A DNA stretch of 64,000 nt from Candidatus Pantoea bituminis (lineage in GTDB: Bacteria > Pseudomonadota > Gammaproteobacteria > Enterobacterales > Enterobacteriaceae): NCBI RefSeq assembly GCF_018842675.1, contig NZ_JAGTWO010000004.1, positions 2,108,001-2,172,000 of the forward strand, in the 5' to 3' direction. Position 1 is the stretch's first letter. Each line of letters begins with the position of its first letter. Positions 32,027 to 42,030 of this stretch are shown here, in pieces. The position numbers and the translations under genes were made by a program. Below the pieces are notes generated by a model. The model made no database searches. It was not told where the DNA came from and worked only from the letters and a program-made list of their open reading frames with translations.

Positions 32027-32070
32027 TCAGGCGCTAAAGTAAAAAAGAAACGGAAAATAGCAGCATTCAT
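32027..32070 (-). CDS. pheM: phe leader peptide PheM (one apparent frameshift)
   Basis: Leader peptide of the phe attenuator. The frame reads MNAAIFRFFF, identical to the start of the E. coli 14-residue peptide. A six-A run, plus strand 32041-32046, shifts the frame; one more T on the coding strand gives MNAAIFRFFFYFSA and a stop at 32027-32029, exactly the E. coli length. The five Phe codons are the sensor of Phe-tRNA supply. Confidence 0.9.
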
Positions 32071-32103
32071 GCTTGCGGTTACCTTGTTATTAATTAAGGG
32101 TGC

Positions 32104-32133
32104 TATTGAAATGCGCAGCGGTGAAAATGTCAA
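32104..32133 (-). promoter_or_regulatory. Likely pheM-pheST promoter
   Basis: A perfect -35 TTGACA (complement of 32128-32133) and a weak -10 (TTCAAT or TCAATA) 17-18 bases on, about 35 bases before pheM. Confidence 0.6.
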
Positions 32134-32154
32134 TCTTTTGCTTGAGTTACAGGC

Positions 32155-32184
32155 AATAAAAAAGGGAGCAAGCTCCCTTTTTCA
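32155..32184 (-). terminator. rplT terminator
   Basis: Minus strand AAAGGGAGC-TT-GCTCCCTTT followed by T, just after rplT. It separates the thrS-infC-rpmI-rplT and pheM-pheST units. Confidence 0.88.
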
Positions 32185-32190
32185 ACTGAC

Positions 32191-32546
<356 letters not shown>

Positions 32547-32586
32547 ATGAGCTCTCCTGTTCTATATTCTGTTTAAAAAAATGGAC

Positions 32587-32808
<222 letters not shown>

Positions 32809-32841
32809 TTAATAACATGACCCAGACAGGCGAACACATCC

Positions 32842-32865
32842 CCGCACAGCGCGAACGCTGCGCGG
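32842..32865 (-). promoter_or_regulatory. UUCG-capped hairpin in the infC-rpmI spacer
   Basis: Minus strand CCGCGCAGCG-TTCG-CGCTGTGCGG, a 10-bp stem with one G-U pair and a very stable tetraloop, 58-81 bases before rpmI. In E. coli L20 represses rpmI-rplT by binding structures in this leader; assigning this hairpin to that role is inference from position. Confidence 0.6.
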
Positions 32866-32883
32866 TTGGTGTTACTTGAAAGC

Positions 32884-33435
32884 CTACTGTTTCTTCTTAG
32901 GTGCGAGCACCATGATCATCTGGCGGCCTTCAATCCTCGAAGGGAAAGATTCAACAATGGCCAATTCCAGATCTTCACACAGATCTTTACGGACGCGATT
33001 AAGCACTTCCATACCGATCTGCTGGTGCGCCATCTCACGACCGCGAAAACGCAGCGTGATTTTGGCTTTATCGCCTTCTTCCAGAAAGCGAATCAGGTTG
33101 CGTAGTTTGACCTGATAGTCGCCATCATCGGTTCCAGGACGGAATTTAATTTCCTTAACCTGAATAACTTTTTGCTTCTTCTTCTGTTCCTTAGAAGATT
33201 TGCTTTTCTCATAGAGGAACTTGCCGTAGTCCATGATGCGGCAAACCGGCGGTTCGGCATTCGGGCTGATTTCTACTAAATCAACGCCCGATTCCTCAGC
33301 TTTTTCCAAAGCTTCACGTAGACTGACAATGCCAAGCTGCTCGCCATCAACGCCTGTTAGGCGCACTTCTGTCGCGCGGATTTCACTGTTGATTCGATTT
33401 GGACGCGTCGGTTGTACTCGTTTTCCGCCTTTAAT
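32884..33435 (-). CDS. infC: Translation initiation factor IF-3, AUU start
   Basis: IF-3 checks the start codon and initiator tRNA on the 30S subunit. The frame upstream of the first ATG-type codon continues to ATT at 33433-33435, giving [28 protein letters not shown], the known E. coli start, with a strong GGAGG site upstream. 183 residues (180 in E. coli). The AUU start is the basis of IF-3 autoregulation, as the factor rejects non-standard starts. N domain about 1-80, basic linker [13 protein letters not shown] domain with FRGREMAHQ. It begins three bases after thrS. Confidence 0.96.
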   Translation of the reverse strand: MKGGKRVQPTRPNRINSEIRATEVRLTGVDGEQLGIVSLREALEKAEESGVDLVEISPNAEPPVCRIMDYGKFLYEKSKSSKEQKKKQKVIQVKEIKFRPGTDDGDYQVKLRNLIRFLEEGDKAKITLRFRGREMAHQQIGMEVLNRVRKDLCEDLELAIVESFPSRIEGRQMIMVLAPKKKQ

Positions 33436-33438
33436 ACT

Positions 33439-35366
33439 TTATTCCTCCAATTGGTGAAGATTTCGGCTGCGAATTTCTTGTTGCAGTTTCTCAACAAACA
33501 CATCGACATCCATCGACCCAAGGTCTTTACCACGGCGGGTGCGAACGGCCACTTTGCCAGCTTCCACCTCTTTATCACCACAGACCAACATATAAGGGAC
33601 GCGACGCAATGTGTGTTCGCGGATTTTAAAGCCTATCTTCTCGTTTCTCAAGTCTGCTTTTACACGAATGCCAGCATTCTGCAACTTACGTGTCAAAGAC
33701 TCAACATATTCTGCTTGTCCGTCGGTAATATTCATTACTACAGCTTGCAGCGGTGCCAACCAGGTAGGGAAGAAACCGGCAAACTCCTCGGTCAAAATGC
33801 CAATGAAGCGCTCCATCGAACCCAGAATCGCGCGGTGAATCATCACTGGCGTCTGACGGTCGTTGTTTTCACCCACATAAGTGGCTTCTAAACGCTTCGG
33901 CAGTGAGAAGTCTAGCTGAACTGTCCCGCACTGCCAGGCACGATCAAGGCAATCGTACAAGGTGAATTCGATTTTAGGACCATAGAAAGCGCCTTCGCCA
34001 GGTTGGAATTCGAACTCAATATTGTTCTCGTTCAACGCAGCAGCAAGGTCTTCCTCGGCACGGTCCCACATGTCATCGGTGCCAATACGCTTTTCTGGAC
34101 GGGTAGATAATTTTACCACAATCTTTTCAAAGCCGAAGGTGCTGTACATGTCATAAACCATGCGAATACAGCTATTCACTTCGTCACGAACTTGCTCTTC
34201 AGTACAAAAAACGTGGGCGTCGTCTTGGGTAAAGCCACGTACACGCATCAAACCATGTAACGCACCTGATGGCTCGTTACGGTGGCAGCTACCAAACTCA
34301 GCCATACGCAGCGGTAGATCGCGGTACGACTTCAAGCCTTGGTTGAAGATCTGCACGTGGCCCGGGCAGTTCATCGGCTTGATACAATATTCACGGTTCT
34401 CAGATGAGGTGGTGAACATCGCTTCTTTATAGTTCTCCCAATGCCCGGTTTTTTCCCAGAGCACGCGATCCATCATAAATGGACCTTTAACTTCTTGATA
34501 CTGATATTCTTTAAGCTTGCTGCGAACAAACACTTCTAGCTCGCGGAAGATGGTCCAGCCGTCATTATGCCAGAACACCATACCCGGCGCTTCTTCCTGC
34601 ATATGGTAGAGGTCAAGCTGCTTACCAATCTTACGATGGTCGCGTTTTGCAGCCTCTTCCAAACGTTGCAGATAAGCCGCCAACTGCTTTTTATCTGCCC
34701 AGGCGGTACCGTAAATACGCTGCAGCATCTTATTATTGCTGTCACCGCGCCAGTACGCACCGGAAATTTTCTGCAATTTAAAATGATGGCAGAAACGCAT
34801 ATTCGGCACGTGCGGACCGCGGCACATGTCGATGTATTCTTCGTGATGATACAGGCCAGGATGATCGTCATGGCTGATGTTCTCATCAAGGATGGTGGTT
34901 TTATAAACTTCACCACGCGCGGCAAAGACGTCGCGTGCTTCCTGCCAACTCACTTTTTCTTCACAACATCATAATTGGACTCAGCCAACTGATGCATGCG
35001 TTTTTCCAGCAGGTCGATATCTTCCTGGGTCAGGGTACGATCAATGTCGACATCATAATAGAAGCCGTTATCAATCACCGGACCAATCGCCATTTTTGTG
35101 TCTGGCCACAGCTGCTTAATCGCATGGCCCAACAGATGCGCACAGGAGTGACGAATAATTTCCAGACCAGCTTCGTCTTTCGCAGTGATGATGGCGACAG
35201 AGGCGTCTTCGGTGATGGGATCAACTGCATCAACCATCTCACCGTTTACACGCCCAGCAATGCAGGCCTTGGCTAAGCCTGGACCAATATCCAGCGCGAT
35301 ATCCATGACACTGACAGGGCGATCAAAAGAGCGCTGGCTGCCATCAGGAAGCGTAATTACAGGCAT
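33439..35366 (-). CDS. thrS: Threonyl-tRNA synthetase (one apparent frameshift)
   Basis: Charges tRNA-Thr; essential. Corrected length 642, as in E. coli. The N-terminal TGS and editing domains ([34 protein letters not shown]) are in the first frame. The frame breaks at a five-T run, plus strand 34954-34958; one more A on the coding strand joins NYDVVKKK to [15 protein letters not shown]. Class II motifs ([53 protein letters not shown]) and the anticodon-binding domain are intact. Essential function argues that the shift is not real. The 190 bases upstream show no gene. Confidence 0.95.
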
Positions 35367-35552
35367 TTCATATCCTTAATTGCAGTGGTAAGCCACACGA
35401 AAGCCTACATGCACATTGAGTAAATTTATTTGCCTGGCGTAATGTCAGACCCACATTGTCGGAATGACGCCAGGATTGTAGTGCGGCGCAGATGATAGCA
35501 GTTTTACGCGAGGAGAAAAACCCATGCCTTTTCACCTAAGCCTTGGAGAGAT

Positions 35553-35585
35553 CAAAAAAGCAGCCTGACATCAAGCCAGGCTGCT
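35553..35585 (-). terminator. ydiY terminator
   Basis: Minus strand AGCAGCCTG / CAGGCTGCT, a 9-bp stem followed by six T. Confidence 0.9.
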
Positions 35586-35610
35586 TTTAACCAAGATCGC
35601 TAAATCGCGA

Positions 35611-36372
35611 TTACATCGCGTAAGAAAGCATGATCGATGTTTTGGTATCGGTGCGATCTGGCGCAGATTCTGGCGGATTGTTATTCCAGGTCACGTTATA
35701 AGCCAGTTTCAACGCGAAGTGATCGTTGATCGCTACCTGCAGGCCAGTTTCTGAGTTCAGCGTGGTATCTTCACCGAAGCTGCTTAATACAGACACACCT
35801 TGTACGAACTTGGTGGTGTCAGTCAGCTGCCACTGGTAGCTAACAGCGCCATAACCCAACGCTTTAGTTTCATGTCCACCGTCGTGGAAATCGTCATAGC
35901 GTACACCCGGACCGAATTCAGCACGCAGCGAATGCACTGGACCATTCAGAAGCTGACGACCATAACCCGCGGTTAACACGTCACGTGAATCGTAACCGTT
36001 GAAACGGTCGCTCAACCAGCTTGCCTGACCAAACAGGTAATCGTAGTTGCTCACGTTATAACGGCTACGGCCGCCAATGTTGTAGGTTTCGGAAGAGCGC
36101 TCATCGTTAGATGAGGTATTAGCCGCATTGCCCCACAAGCTATAAGCCATTGAGCTTTTATACCAGGTCATGTTGGTTTGCGCGGTCAGCGATGAGCTGG
36201 TGGTGTTACCGGTTTGAGCCAGATAACCTGCAGCCGCAGAACCTTCAAACGGTTTTTTGGCCGTGGAAGGATCATCCATAGACGTAAAGACGGCGTTATC
36301 GGCCAATGCCTGATGACAAAACGCTCCAGCAGAGAGCAAAAGAACAGCAGACAGCTTGTTGAAGGCTTTCAT
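35611..36372 (-). CDS. ydiY: Outer-membrane DUF481 protein YdiY
   Basis: Acid-inducible beta-barrel-like protein of unknown function. 253 residues from MKAFNKLSAVLLLS at 36372, with a signal peptide ending near QALA. DUF481 pattern with alternating aromatic strands (ARSRYN-type, YDYLFGQASWLSDRFNGYDSRDVLTAGYGRQ). It ends in the outer-membrane style ...IMLSYAM. An ATG 63 bases upstream lacks family support. In E. coli pfkB lies between ydiY and ydiZ; here it is absent. Confidence 0.9.
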   Translation of the reverse strand: MKAFNKLSAVLLLSAGAFCHQALADNAVFTSMDDPSTAKKPFEGSAAAGYLAQTGNTTSSSLTAQTNMTWYKSSMAYSLWGNAANTSSNDERSSETYNIGGRSRYNVSNYDYLFGQASWLSDRFNGYDSRDVLTAGYGRQLLNGPVHSLRAEFGPGVRYDDFHDGGHETKALGYGAVSYQWQLTDTTKFVQGVSVLSSFGEDTTLNSETGLQVAINDHFALKLAYNVTWNNNPPESAPDRTDTKTSIMLSYAM

Positions 36373-36723
36373 TAAATGTGATCCGTGCGACAGTTTAAAA
36401 AACGGAGAGTTTGAAGTGTTTCCTAAGTCAAGCAATGCAATTTACGGTAAGATTTGTAAACAAATGTTAACACTGCAAAAAGCGTGCTTTTTGGCCTGAC
36501 ACCGCTTGATTATTGGGATCCTTCTGATTAACGCGGGGCATTATAGTGGGCAGTTAACGCAAATACATCCTGATAAACAGAAGATTTTTCTTAAGCTGCA
36601 TTTATCGCCTTACATCTCTTTACTCGCGAAATGAACAAAAGTTTGATCTCATCTCCTTAATAACTCGCCCATTTTTTCATCGTAGTCTACGCTGAGGACA
36701 GTAAAAACACGTGGAGGTGAAGA
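36373..36723. other. Spacer between ydiY and ydiZ without pfkB
   Basis: The 351 bases between the divergent ydiY and ydiZ are AT-rich and have no reading frame resembling PfkB or any other gene. They presumably hold both promoters. I see no remnant of pfkB. Confidence 0.7.
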
Positions 36724-37032
36724 ATGAGTAGCCAATCGTTAACCCGTTATATTGTGACCTTTCATTTTCAAGAATCTGGTCTAGGCGATATTCTCGAATT
36801 GACCAGCAGCATGACGTCAGCAGGCTTCACTACCACGCTGACGGATGATGAAGGGCATCCCCACGAACTGGGTACCAACAGTTTTGGTATCGTCACAACC
36901 CTTGAAGAAGCGGAATTGAAACAGCAGGCCACGGCGGCAGGTGAAAGCATTTTAGGAAAGCCTCCTGAAGTGACTATTTCAACGCTGGACGCTTTCTTAC
37001 AAGACGCCGCGAATAAAAGTTCTTCTCCTTAA
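36724..37032 (+). CDS. ydiZ: Small conserved protein YdiZ
   Basis: 102 residues, soluble, alternating strands and helices (RYIVTFHFQESGLGDILELTS). The function is not established. Identified by size, sequence character and place between ydiY and yniA. It has a good GGAGG site (37 codons of spacing not needed; the site is at 36712-36717). Confidence 0.75.
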   Translation: MSSQSLTRYIVTFHFQESGLGDILELTSSMTSAGFTTTLTDDEGHPHELGTNSFGIVTTLEEAELKQQATAAGESILGKPPEVTISTLDAFLQDAANKSSSP

Positions 37033-37118
37033 CCAGATAAGCCGTGCATACGCGGCGGTTTTGGTGAATATTTAAGCGTGACAATCGATCTTACGCAGCG
37101 AATAAAGAGGATAGCCCA

Positions 37119-38011
37119 ATGTGGTCAGCCATTAGTCGTCTGTTAAGCGAGCAGTTAGGCAACGCCGAAATCACACAACGCCATGAACTCCCCGGCGGAG
37201 ACGTCCATCCCGCCTGGCATGTTCGCTATGGCGAGCACGACGTGTTCGTCAAATGCAACAGCCGCGAAATGTTATCGCTGTTTACCTGGGAAGCCGATCA
37301 ACTGGCGCTGCTTGAGCGCACGCAAACTGTGCGCGTGCCTAAGGTTTATGGTGTAGGAAGCTATCGCGATGACAGCTTTCTCCTGCTTGAGTACATCGCT
37401 CCGCAACCGTTGGATGAACAAAGTGCTTTTCAGCTAGGCAGGCAGCTGGCACATCTGCATCAGTGGAGCGAACAAACTCAGTTCGGCCTCGACTTCGATA
37501 ACAACATCACTACAACCCCCAACCCAACAGCTGGTTACGCCGCTGGTCAGTTTTCTTTGCTGAACAACGCATTGGTTGGCAACTGCAACTTGCGGCTGAA
37601 AAAGGGGTTCAGTATGGTGATACAGACCTGATTGTGGCCTGCGTTCAGCGTGTGCTGGCTTCCCATCATCCGCAACCTTCCCTGCTTCACGGCGATCTCT
37701 GGCCTGCAAACTGCGCTAGCAGTGTACAAGGCCCGTGGATTTTTGATCCGGCCTGTTACTGGGGCGATCGTGAATGTGATTTGGCAATGCTGACCTGGTT
37801 TGAGGATTTACCGCGTCAGATTTATGAGGGTTATCAGGCAGTTTGGCCGTTGCCAGATGGTTTTTCACAGCGACAACCGGTTTATCAACTCTACTATTTG
37901 TTGAATCGCGCCAATGTCTTTGGTGGTAACTGGCTTGGCGAAGCGCAATTCGCCATTGGCCAGTTATTAGATGAAGATGAGTTAACACAGCATCAGGCCA
38001 AACCGGCCTGA
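37119..38011 (+). CDS. yniA: Fructosamine kinase family protein YniA (one apparent frameshift)
   Basis: Ketosamine/fructosamine-3-kinase-like protein proposed to repair glycated proteins or small molecules. The start MWSAISRLLSEQLG fits E. coli YniA. The kinase-like core has HGDLWPANC (catalytic loop) and IFDPACYWGDRECDLAM (metal-binding DPA). The frame breaks at a five-C run (37516-37520); one more C gives TTPQPNSWLRRWSVFFAEQRIGW and joins both halves. Corrected length about 297. Confidence 0.9.
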
Positions 38012-38015
38012 TTGC

Positions 38016-38552
38016 TTAAACGAATCCCAGCAGGGAGAGAGCGAAATATCCCGCTATCGCGATGACGACAGGCAAAACATAAAGCGGAAAAACCTGTAGG
38101 AACAGGGTGTGACGCGGCACACGAATCTTCTCTTCTAATTGCTGACGCGAGCGCCCTTCGCTGCCTTTTGCCTGCTCAAGGATCATTTGATCCTCAACAC
38201 CTTCTTTAATATGACGCGCCTGGCGCCCCATGCGTGAACCTGATGCTTCCAGCGCCAGCCCCACAAAAATCAGAATATAGATAATCCAGAAGCCGAGATT
38301 CATTTGACCATTAAAATCGGGCACCGGCGAGTTATGCCAGAAGAAGCCAAGGAATGGCGTATTGAAGCGCACCATATCGATTATTACATGCACAAAATCC
38401 AGCATCACAGCATCAATACCTGGCTGCTTTTCACTGTGCTTAAACATAAAGCTCAGCACGGAAATTACCGTTGAAAGCAATGCCAGCAAAAAGATTATCC
38501 AGCCAGCGACGCGCTTAAGGATGGCGATACGGCCAGCCTGTTGATAGGTCAT
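38016..38552 (-). CDS. yniB: Inner-membrane protein YniB
   Basis: 178 residues from MTYQQAGRIAILKRVAGW at 38552, the E. coli length. Three or four predicted membrane segments (about 15-38, 88-110, 152-177). Function unknown. It converges with yniA, four bases between the stops. Confidence 0.9.
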   Translation of the reverse strand: MTYQQAGRIAILKRVAGWIIFLLALLSTVISVLSFMFKHSEKQPGIDAVMLDFVHVIIDMVRFNTPFLGFFWHNSPVPDFNGQMNLGFWIIYILIFVGLALEASGSRMGRQARHIKEGVEDQMILEQAKGSEGRSRQQLEEKIRVPRHTLFLQVFPLYVLPVVIAIAGYFALSLLGFV

Positions 38553-38694
38553 GATATCTCCTGAACCCAAAATCCAATGTGCACTCAGTCTACCTGCGCA
38601 GGGGAAATTTCCCAAAAAATGAGCGTACTGCGCCCGTTAAGCACACCTCATGCCGTCGTGTTAAGGTAGCGCAAACTTAATAAGGAGACGTCGT

Positions 38695-39363
38695 ATGTCT
38701 TATCACCGCCCTGTTCTTGCTGCCTTATTCGATATGGATGGATTGATTATCGATTCTGAACCTCTCTGGGATCAGGCTGAAATGGATATCTTCTCGACGC
38801 TGGACGTTGACCTGACGCGCCGTAATGAGCTGCCTGACACACTCGGCCTTCGTATCGATCAGGTGGTGAGAATGTGGTACGAAACACTGCCGTGGAATGG
38901 CCCAAGCCAACACGAAGTGACGAACCGCATTATTGCGCGTTCGCTTTCACTGATTGAGGAGACGCGTCCGCTGCTTCCAGGCGTGAAAGACGCGTTAGAA
39001 CTGTGTCAGCAGCAGGGAATGAAAATTGGCCTCGCTTCTGCTTCACCGCTACATATGCTTGAGCGCGTATTAGAAATTTTTGATTTGCGCGCCTACTTTG
39101 ATGTCCTGGTTTCTGCGGAATCCTTGCCTTACAGCAAACCGCATCCGCAGGTTTATCTGGATGCCGCTGCCAAACTCGGTATCGATCCCTTGAACTGCGT
39201 CACGCTGGAAGATTCGTTTAATGGCATGATTGCCACTAAAGCCGCACGCATGCGCTCTATTGTTGTGCCTGCAGCCGAATACCGTGACGATCCGCGTTGG
39301 TCGCTCGCCAATGTTAAACTCGACACGCTCACGCAGTTAACCGTTGCTCATCTTCAAGGCTAA
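38695..39363 (+). CDS. hxpB: Hexitol phosphatase B (HAD family)
   Basis: Old name yniC; in E. coli a phosphatase for 2-deoxyglucose 6-phosphate, mannitol and sorbitol phosphates. 222 residues. HAD motif I FDMDGLIIDSEP (nucleophile Asp), motif II LASASPL, Lys in SKPHPQVY, motif IV LEDSFNGMIATKAA. Preceded by AAGGAG. Confidence 0.93.
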   Translation: MSYHRPVLAALFDMDGLIIDSEPLWDQAEMDIFSTLDVDLTRRNELPDTLGLRIDQVVRMWYETLPWNGPSQHEVTNRIIARSLSLIEETRPLLPGVKDALELCQQQGMKIGLASASPLHMLERVLEIFDLRAYFDVLVSAESLPYSKPHPQVYLDAAAKLGIDPLNCVTLEDSFNGMIATKAARMRSIVVPAAEYRDDPRWSLANVKLDTLTQLTVAHLQG

Positions 39364-39367
39364 ATTT

Positions 39368-39391
39368 AGCCCGCCAGCAGGCGGGCTTTTA
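39368..39391 (+). terminator. hxpB terminator
   Basis: AGCCCGCC-agca-GGCGGGCT followed by TTTATTT; perfect 8-bp stem. Confidence 0.9.
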
Positions 39392-39429
39392 TTTACCAAA
39401 GTTCAGAGAATTGATCTCTGCCGCAAATA

Positions 39430-39448
39430 AATAAAACAACGTTTCATT
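39430..39448 (+). promoter_or_regulatory. KdgR operator of kduI-kduD
   Basis: AATAAAACAACGTTTCATT fits the KdgR consensus AATRAAAYRNYRTTTYATT at every position. It lies 89 bases before kduI. KdgR represses pectin and uronate catabolism until 2-keto-3-deoxygluconate appears. Confidence 0.85.
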
Positions 39449-39536
39449 TTTATTGAATTCACATACCACTCTGCCTAAGATGCGCAAAGAATCCCCCAAC
39501 CGGGGCGCGCACAACAATTTTGCAGAGAGGCCTGAG

Positions 39537-40373
39537 ATGGACGTTCGTCAAAGCATTCACAGCGATCACGCCAAGCAGTTGGATACCGCCGCGCTTCGTC
39601 GCGAATTTCTGATTGAGAAAATCTTCGAAGCAGATACCTATACGCTGACCTACAGCCACATTGATCGCATCATTATCGGCGGTGTAATGCCGGTGAACAG
39701 TACCGTTAACTTCGGCGATGAGCTCGGCAAGCAGTTTGGCGTGAGCTACTTTCTTGAGCGACGCGAACTCGGCGTGATCAACGTGGGCGGGCCGGGCGTG
39801 ATTGAGGTTGATGGCAAAACCTGGGAAATCGGCAATCAAGAAGCGCTGTATGTCGGCAAAGGTGCCCGCAACCTCAGTTTCCGCAGCGACAATCCCGCTC
39901 AGCCCGCCAAGTTTTATTACAACAGTGCGCCCGCGCACACCACCTTTCCTGATAAAAAAATCACGCTACAAGAAGCCTCGTCGACAACGTTAGGCGATGC
40001 AGCCACATCCAATCGCCGCACAATCAACAAATTCATCGTGCCCGATGTTTTACCCACCTGCCAACTGACCATGGGTTTGACCAAACTGGAAGAAGGCAGC
40101 TTGTGGAACACCATGCCATGTCACACTCATGAGCGCCGCATGGAAGTCTACTTCTACTTTGATATGAGCGAAGAAACTGCGGTGTTCCATATGATGGGCA
40201 AGCCGCAAGAGACACGCCATCTGTTGGTACACAATGAGCAAGCCGTCATCTCGCCTAGCTGGTCAATTCACGCTGGCGTGGGTACACAGCGTTATACCTT
40301 TATCTGGGGCATGGTGGGTGAAAATCAGGTCTTTGATGACATGGATCACGTCAAAATCAGCGAACTGCGTTAA
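39537..40373 (+). CDS. kduI: 5-keto-4-deoxyuronate isomerase
   Basis: Isomerises 5-keto-4-deoxyuronate to 2,5-diketo-3-deoxygluconate in pectin/hexuronate breakdown. 278 residues from [16 protein letters not shown], the E. coli length and opening; GAGAGGCCTGAG precedes it. The in-frame codons 39453-39536 upstream overlap the promoter and are not family sequence. Cupin zinc ligands are visible in [16 protein letters not shown], with a further His in SWSIHAGVG. It forms an operon with kduD, 16 bases apart. Confidence 0.97.
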   Translation: MDVRQSIHSDHAKQLDTAALRREFLIEKIFEADTYTLTYSHIDRIIIGGVMPVNSTVNFGDELGKQFGVSYFLERRELGVINVGGPGVIEVDGKTWEIGNQEALYVGKGARNLSFRSDNPAQPAKFYYNSAPAHTTFPDKKITLQEASSTTLGDAATSNRRTINKFIVPDVLPTCQLTMGLTKLEEGSLWNTMPCHTHERRMEVYFYFDMSEETAVFHMMGKPQETRHLLVHNEQAVISPSWSIHAGVGTQRYTFIWGMVGENQVFDDMDHVKISELR

Positions 40374-40389
40374 GCAGAGGAGAAGCAAA

Positions 40390-41151
40390 ATGATACTGAA
40401 TGCATTTAATCTGGAAGGTAAAGTGGCGCTGGTAACCGGCTGCAACACCGGTTTAGGACAAGGAATGGCGCTTGGACTGGCACAAGCAGGTTGCGATATC
40501 GTTGGTGTCAACCGTGCCGGTCCTGATGACACCCAAAGCAAAGTCGAAGCGCTGGGTCGCAAATTTTGGGCCGTGCAGGCCGATCTTACTCATCCTGAAG
40601 TGGTTTCTCAGGTTGTCGAAGAAGCCGTCGCCGCCGCCGGTAAAATTGACATTCTGGTAAACAATGCCGGCATTATCCGTCGCGAAGATGCGCTGAACTT
40701 CAGTGAAAAAGACTGGGATGATGTCATGAACATCAACAGCAAAAGCTTGTTCTTTCTCTCTCAGCAGGTAGCACGCCAGTTTATTGCCCAAGGTCACGGC
40801 GGCAAGATCATCAACATTGCCTCCATGCTCTCCTTCCAGGGCGGGATTCGCGTTCCTTCGTATACGGCTTCAAAAAGTGCAGTGATGGGTTTAACCCGCC
40901 TGATGGCCAATGAATGGGCAAAACACCACATCAATGTAAATGCCATCGCGCCGGGCTATATGGCGACCAATAATACCGAGCAGATACGTAACGACGAATC
41001 ACGTAGCGAGGAAATTCTTGGCCGCATTCCAGCCGGACGCTGGGGTAATCCTGATGACATGATGGGACCGGTCGTTTTTCTCGCTTCTGCCGCCTCCGAC
41101 TATGTCAACGGGTATACGCTCGCCGTTGATGGAGGATGGCTGGCACGTTAA
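40390..41151 (+). CDS. kduD: 2-keto-3-deoxygluconate dehydrogenase (SDR)
   Basis: NAD-dependent reductase acting after KduI, yielding 2-keto-3-deoxygluconate. 253 residues from MILNAFNLEGKVALVTG. SDR motifs TGCNTGLGQGMA (cofactor), NNAGIIRRED, and catalytic Ser/Tyr/Lys in IASMLSFQGGIRVPSYTASKSA. AGGAG precedes the start. Confidence 0.97.
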   Translation: MILNAFNLEGKVALVTGCNTGLGQGMALGLAQAGCDIVGVNRAGPDDTQSKVEALGRKFWAVQADLTHPEVVSQVVEEAVAAAGKIDILVNNAGIIRREDALNFSEKDWDDVMNINSKSLFFLSQQVARQFIAQGHGGKIINIASMLSFQGGIRVPSYTASKSAVMGLTRLMANEWAKHHINVNAIAPGYMATNNTEQIRNDESRSEEILGRIPAGRWGNPDDMMGPVVFLASAASDYVNGYTLAVDGGWLAR

Positions 41152-41288
41152 TGATTTGGGCGGGCCACGTAACGTTGCCCGCTATAATTTGAAAAAATTA
41201 ACGCTTCGTTACAGCGTCACATGTTCTCATTTACTGGTTAAATCCCTATACTGGATGCATCGACAGTTTTTTGCAGCCAGGTTTTATC

Positions 41289-41879
41289 ATGACGGGCGAA
41301 GGCCACATCATTTTTGCCATTGCCAGCGCTATATTCGCTAAACGCGCCGAACTCACTCCAGTGATGGCGGAAGCGGATTGGTGGCATTTGATCCCAGCAA
41401 CGTTACTTACCTGCTTGCTGCCTGATATCGATCACCCTAAGTCCCTGCTCGGCCAACGATTAAGATGGATTTCTCAGCCTATCGCACGCGTCTTTGGTCA
41501 TCGCGGATTTACTCACAGCCTGCTGGCCGTCGCTGCGGCATTATGGTTGTTTCAAGTCAACGTTCCCAAAGAGTGGCCGCTTCCGGCTGATGTGCTGCAA
41601 GGCATGACGCTGGGTTATCTCAGTCATATTGTGGCAGACATGCTTACACCTGCCGGTGTACCGCTGTTGTGGCCCTGCCGCTGGCGTTTTCGCTTGCCGA
41701 TTCTCAGAAGCCAAAAAGGCAATCAGCTGGAACGTGTTTTGTGCCTTGGCTTGGTGGGATACGCCTTGTGGTTTCCGGTCGGAATGCCTTCCTTTGGTGC
41801 AAACGGTTGGCCCAGCCAATTGTTTGATACGCTGCAAAATGGCGTCAGTCGCCTCATCTCTGCACAAAGTGCACAGTAA
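41289..41879 (+). CDS. ydjM: Inner-membrane metal-dependent hydrolase family protein YdjM
   Basis: 196 residues from MTGEGHIIFAIA, the E. coli length; LexA-regulated in E. coli. DUF457 family with the histidine/aspartate pattern LLPDIDHPKS, FGHRGFTHSLL and GYLSHIVADMLTPAGVPLLWP. Three or four membrane segments. Molecular function unproven. An upstream in-frame TTG at 41271 is less likely. Confidence 0.9.
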   Translation: MTGEGHIIFAIASAIFAKRAELTPVMAEADWWHLIPATLLTCLLPDIDHPKSLLGQRLRWISQPIARVFGHRGFTHSLLAVAAALWLFQVNVPKEWPLPADVLQGMTLGYLSHIVADMLTPAGVPLLWPCRWRFRLPILRSQKGNQLERVLCLGLVGYALWFPVGMPSFGANGWPSQLFDTLQNGVSRLISAQSAQ

Positions 41880-42030
41880 ACAGACAAATCACGACGTTAA
41901 GTTATAAAGCATTCCATTTGGATATAAGGCTGCACCACAACCTACTGATACCATTCGGTCAGGCTTAATTCGTGATTAACATTATGCTGCATACCGCTTA
42001 CTTTCTGCAGCATTACTCTGGAGTTTCAGT

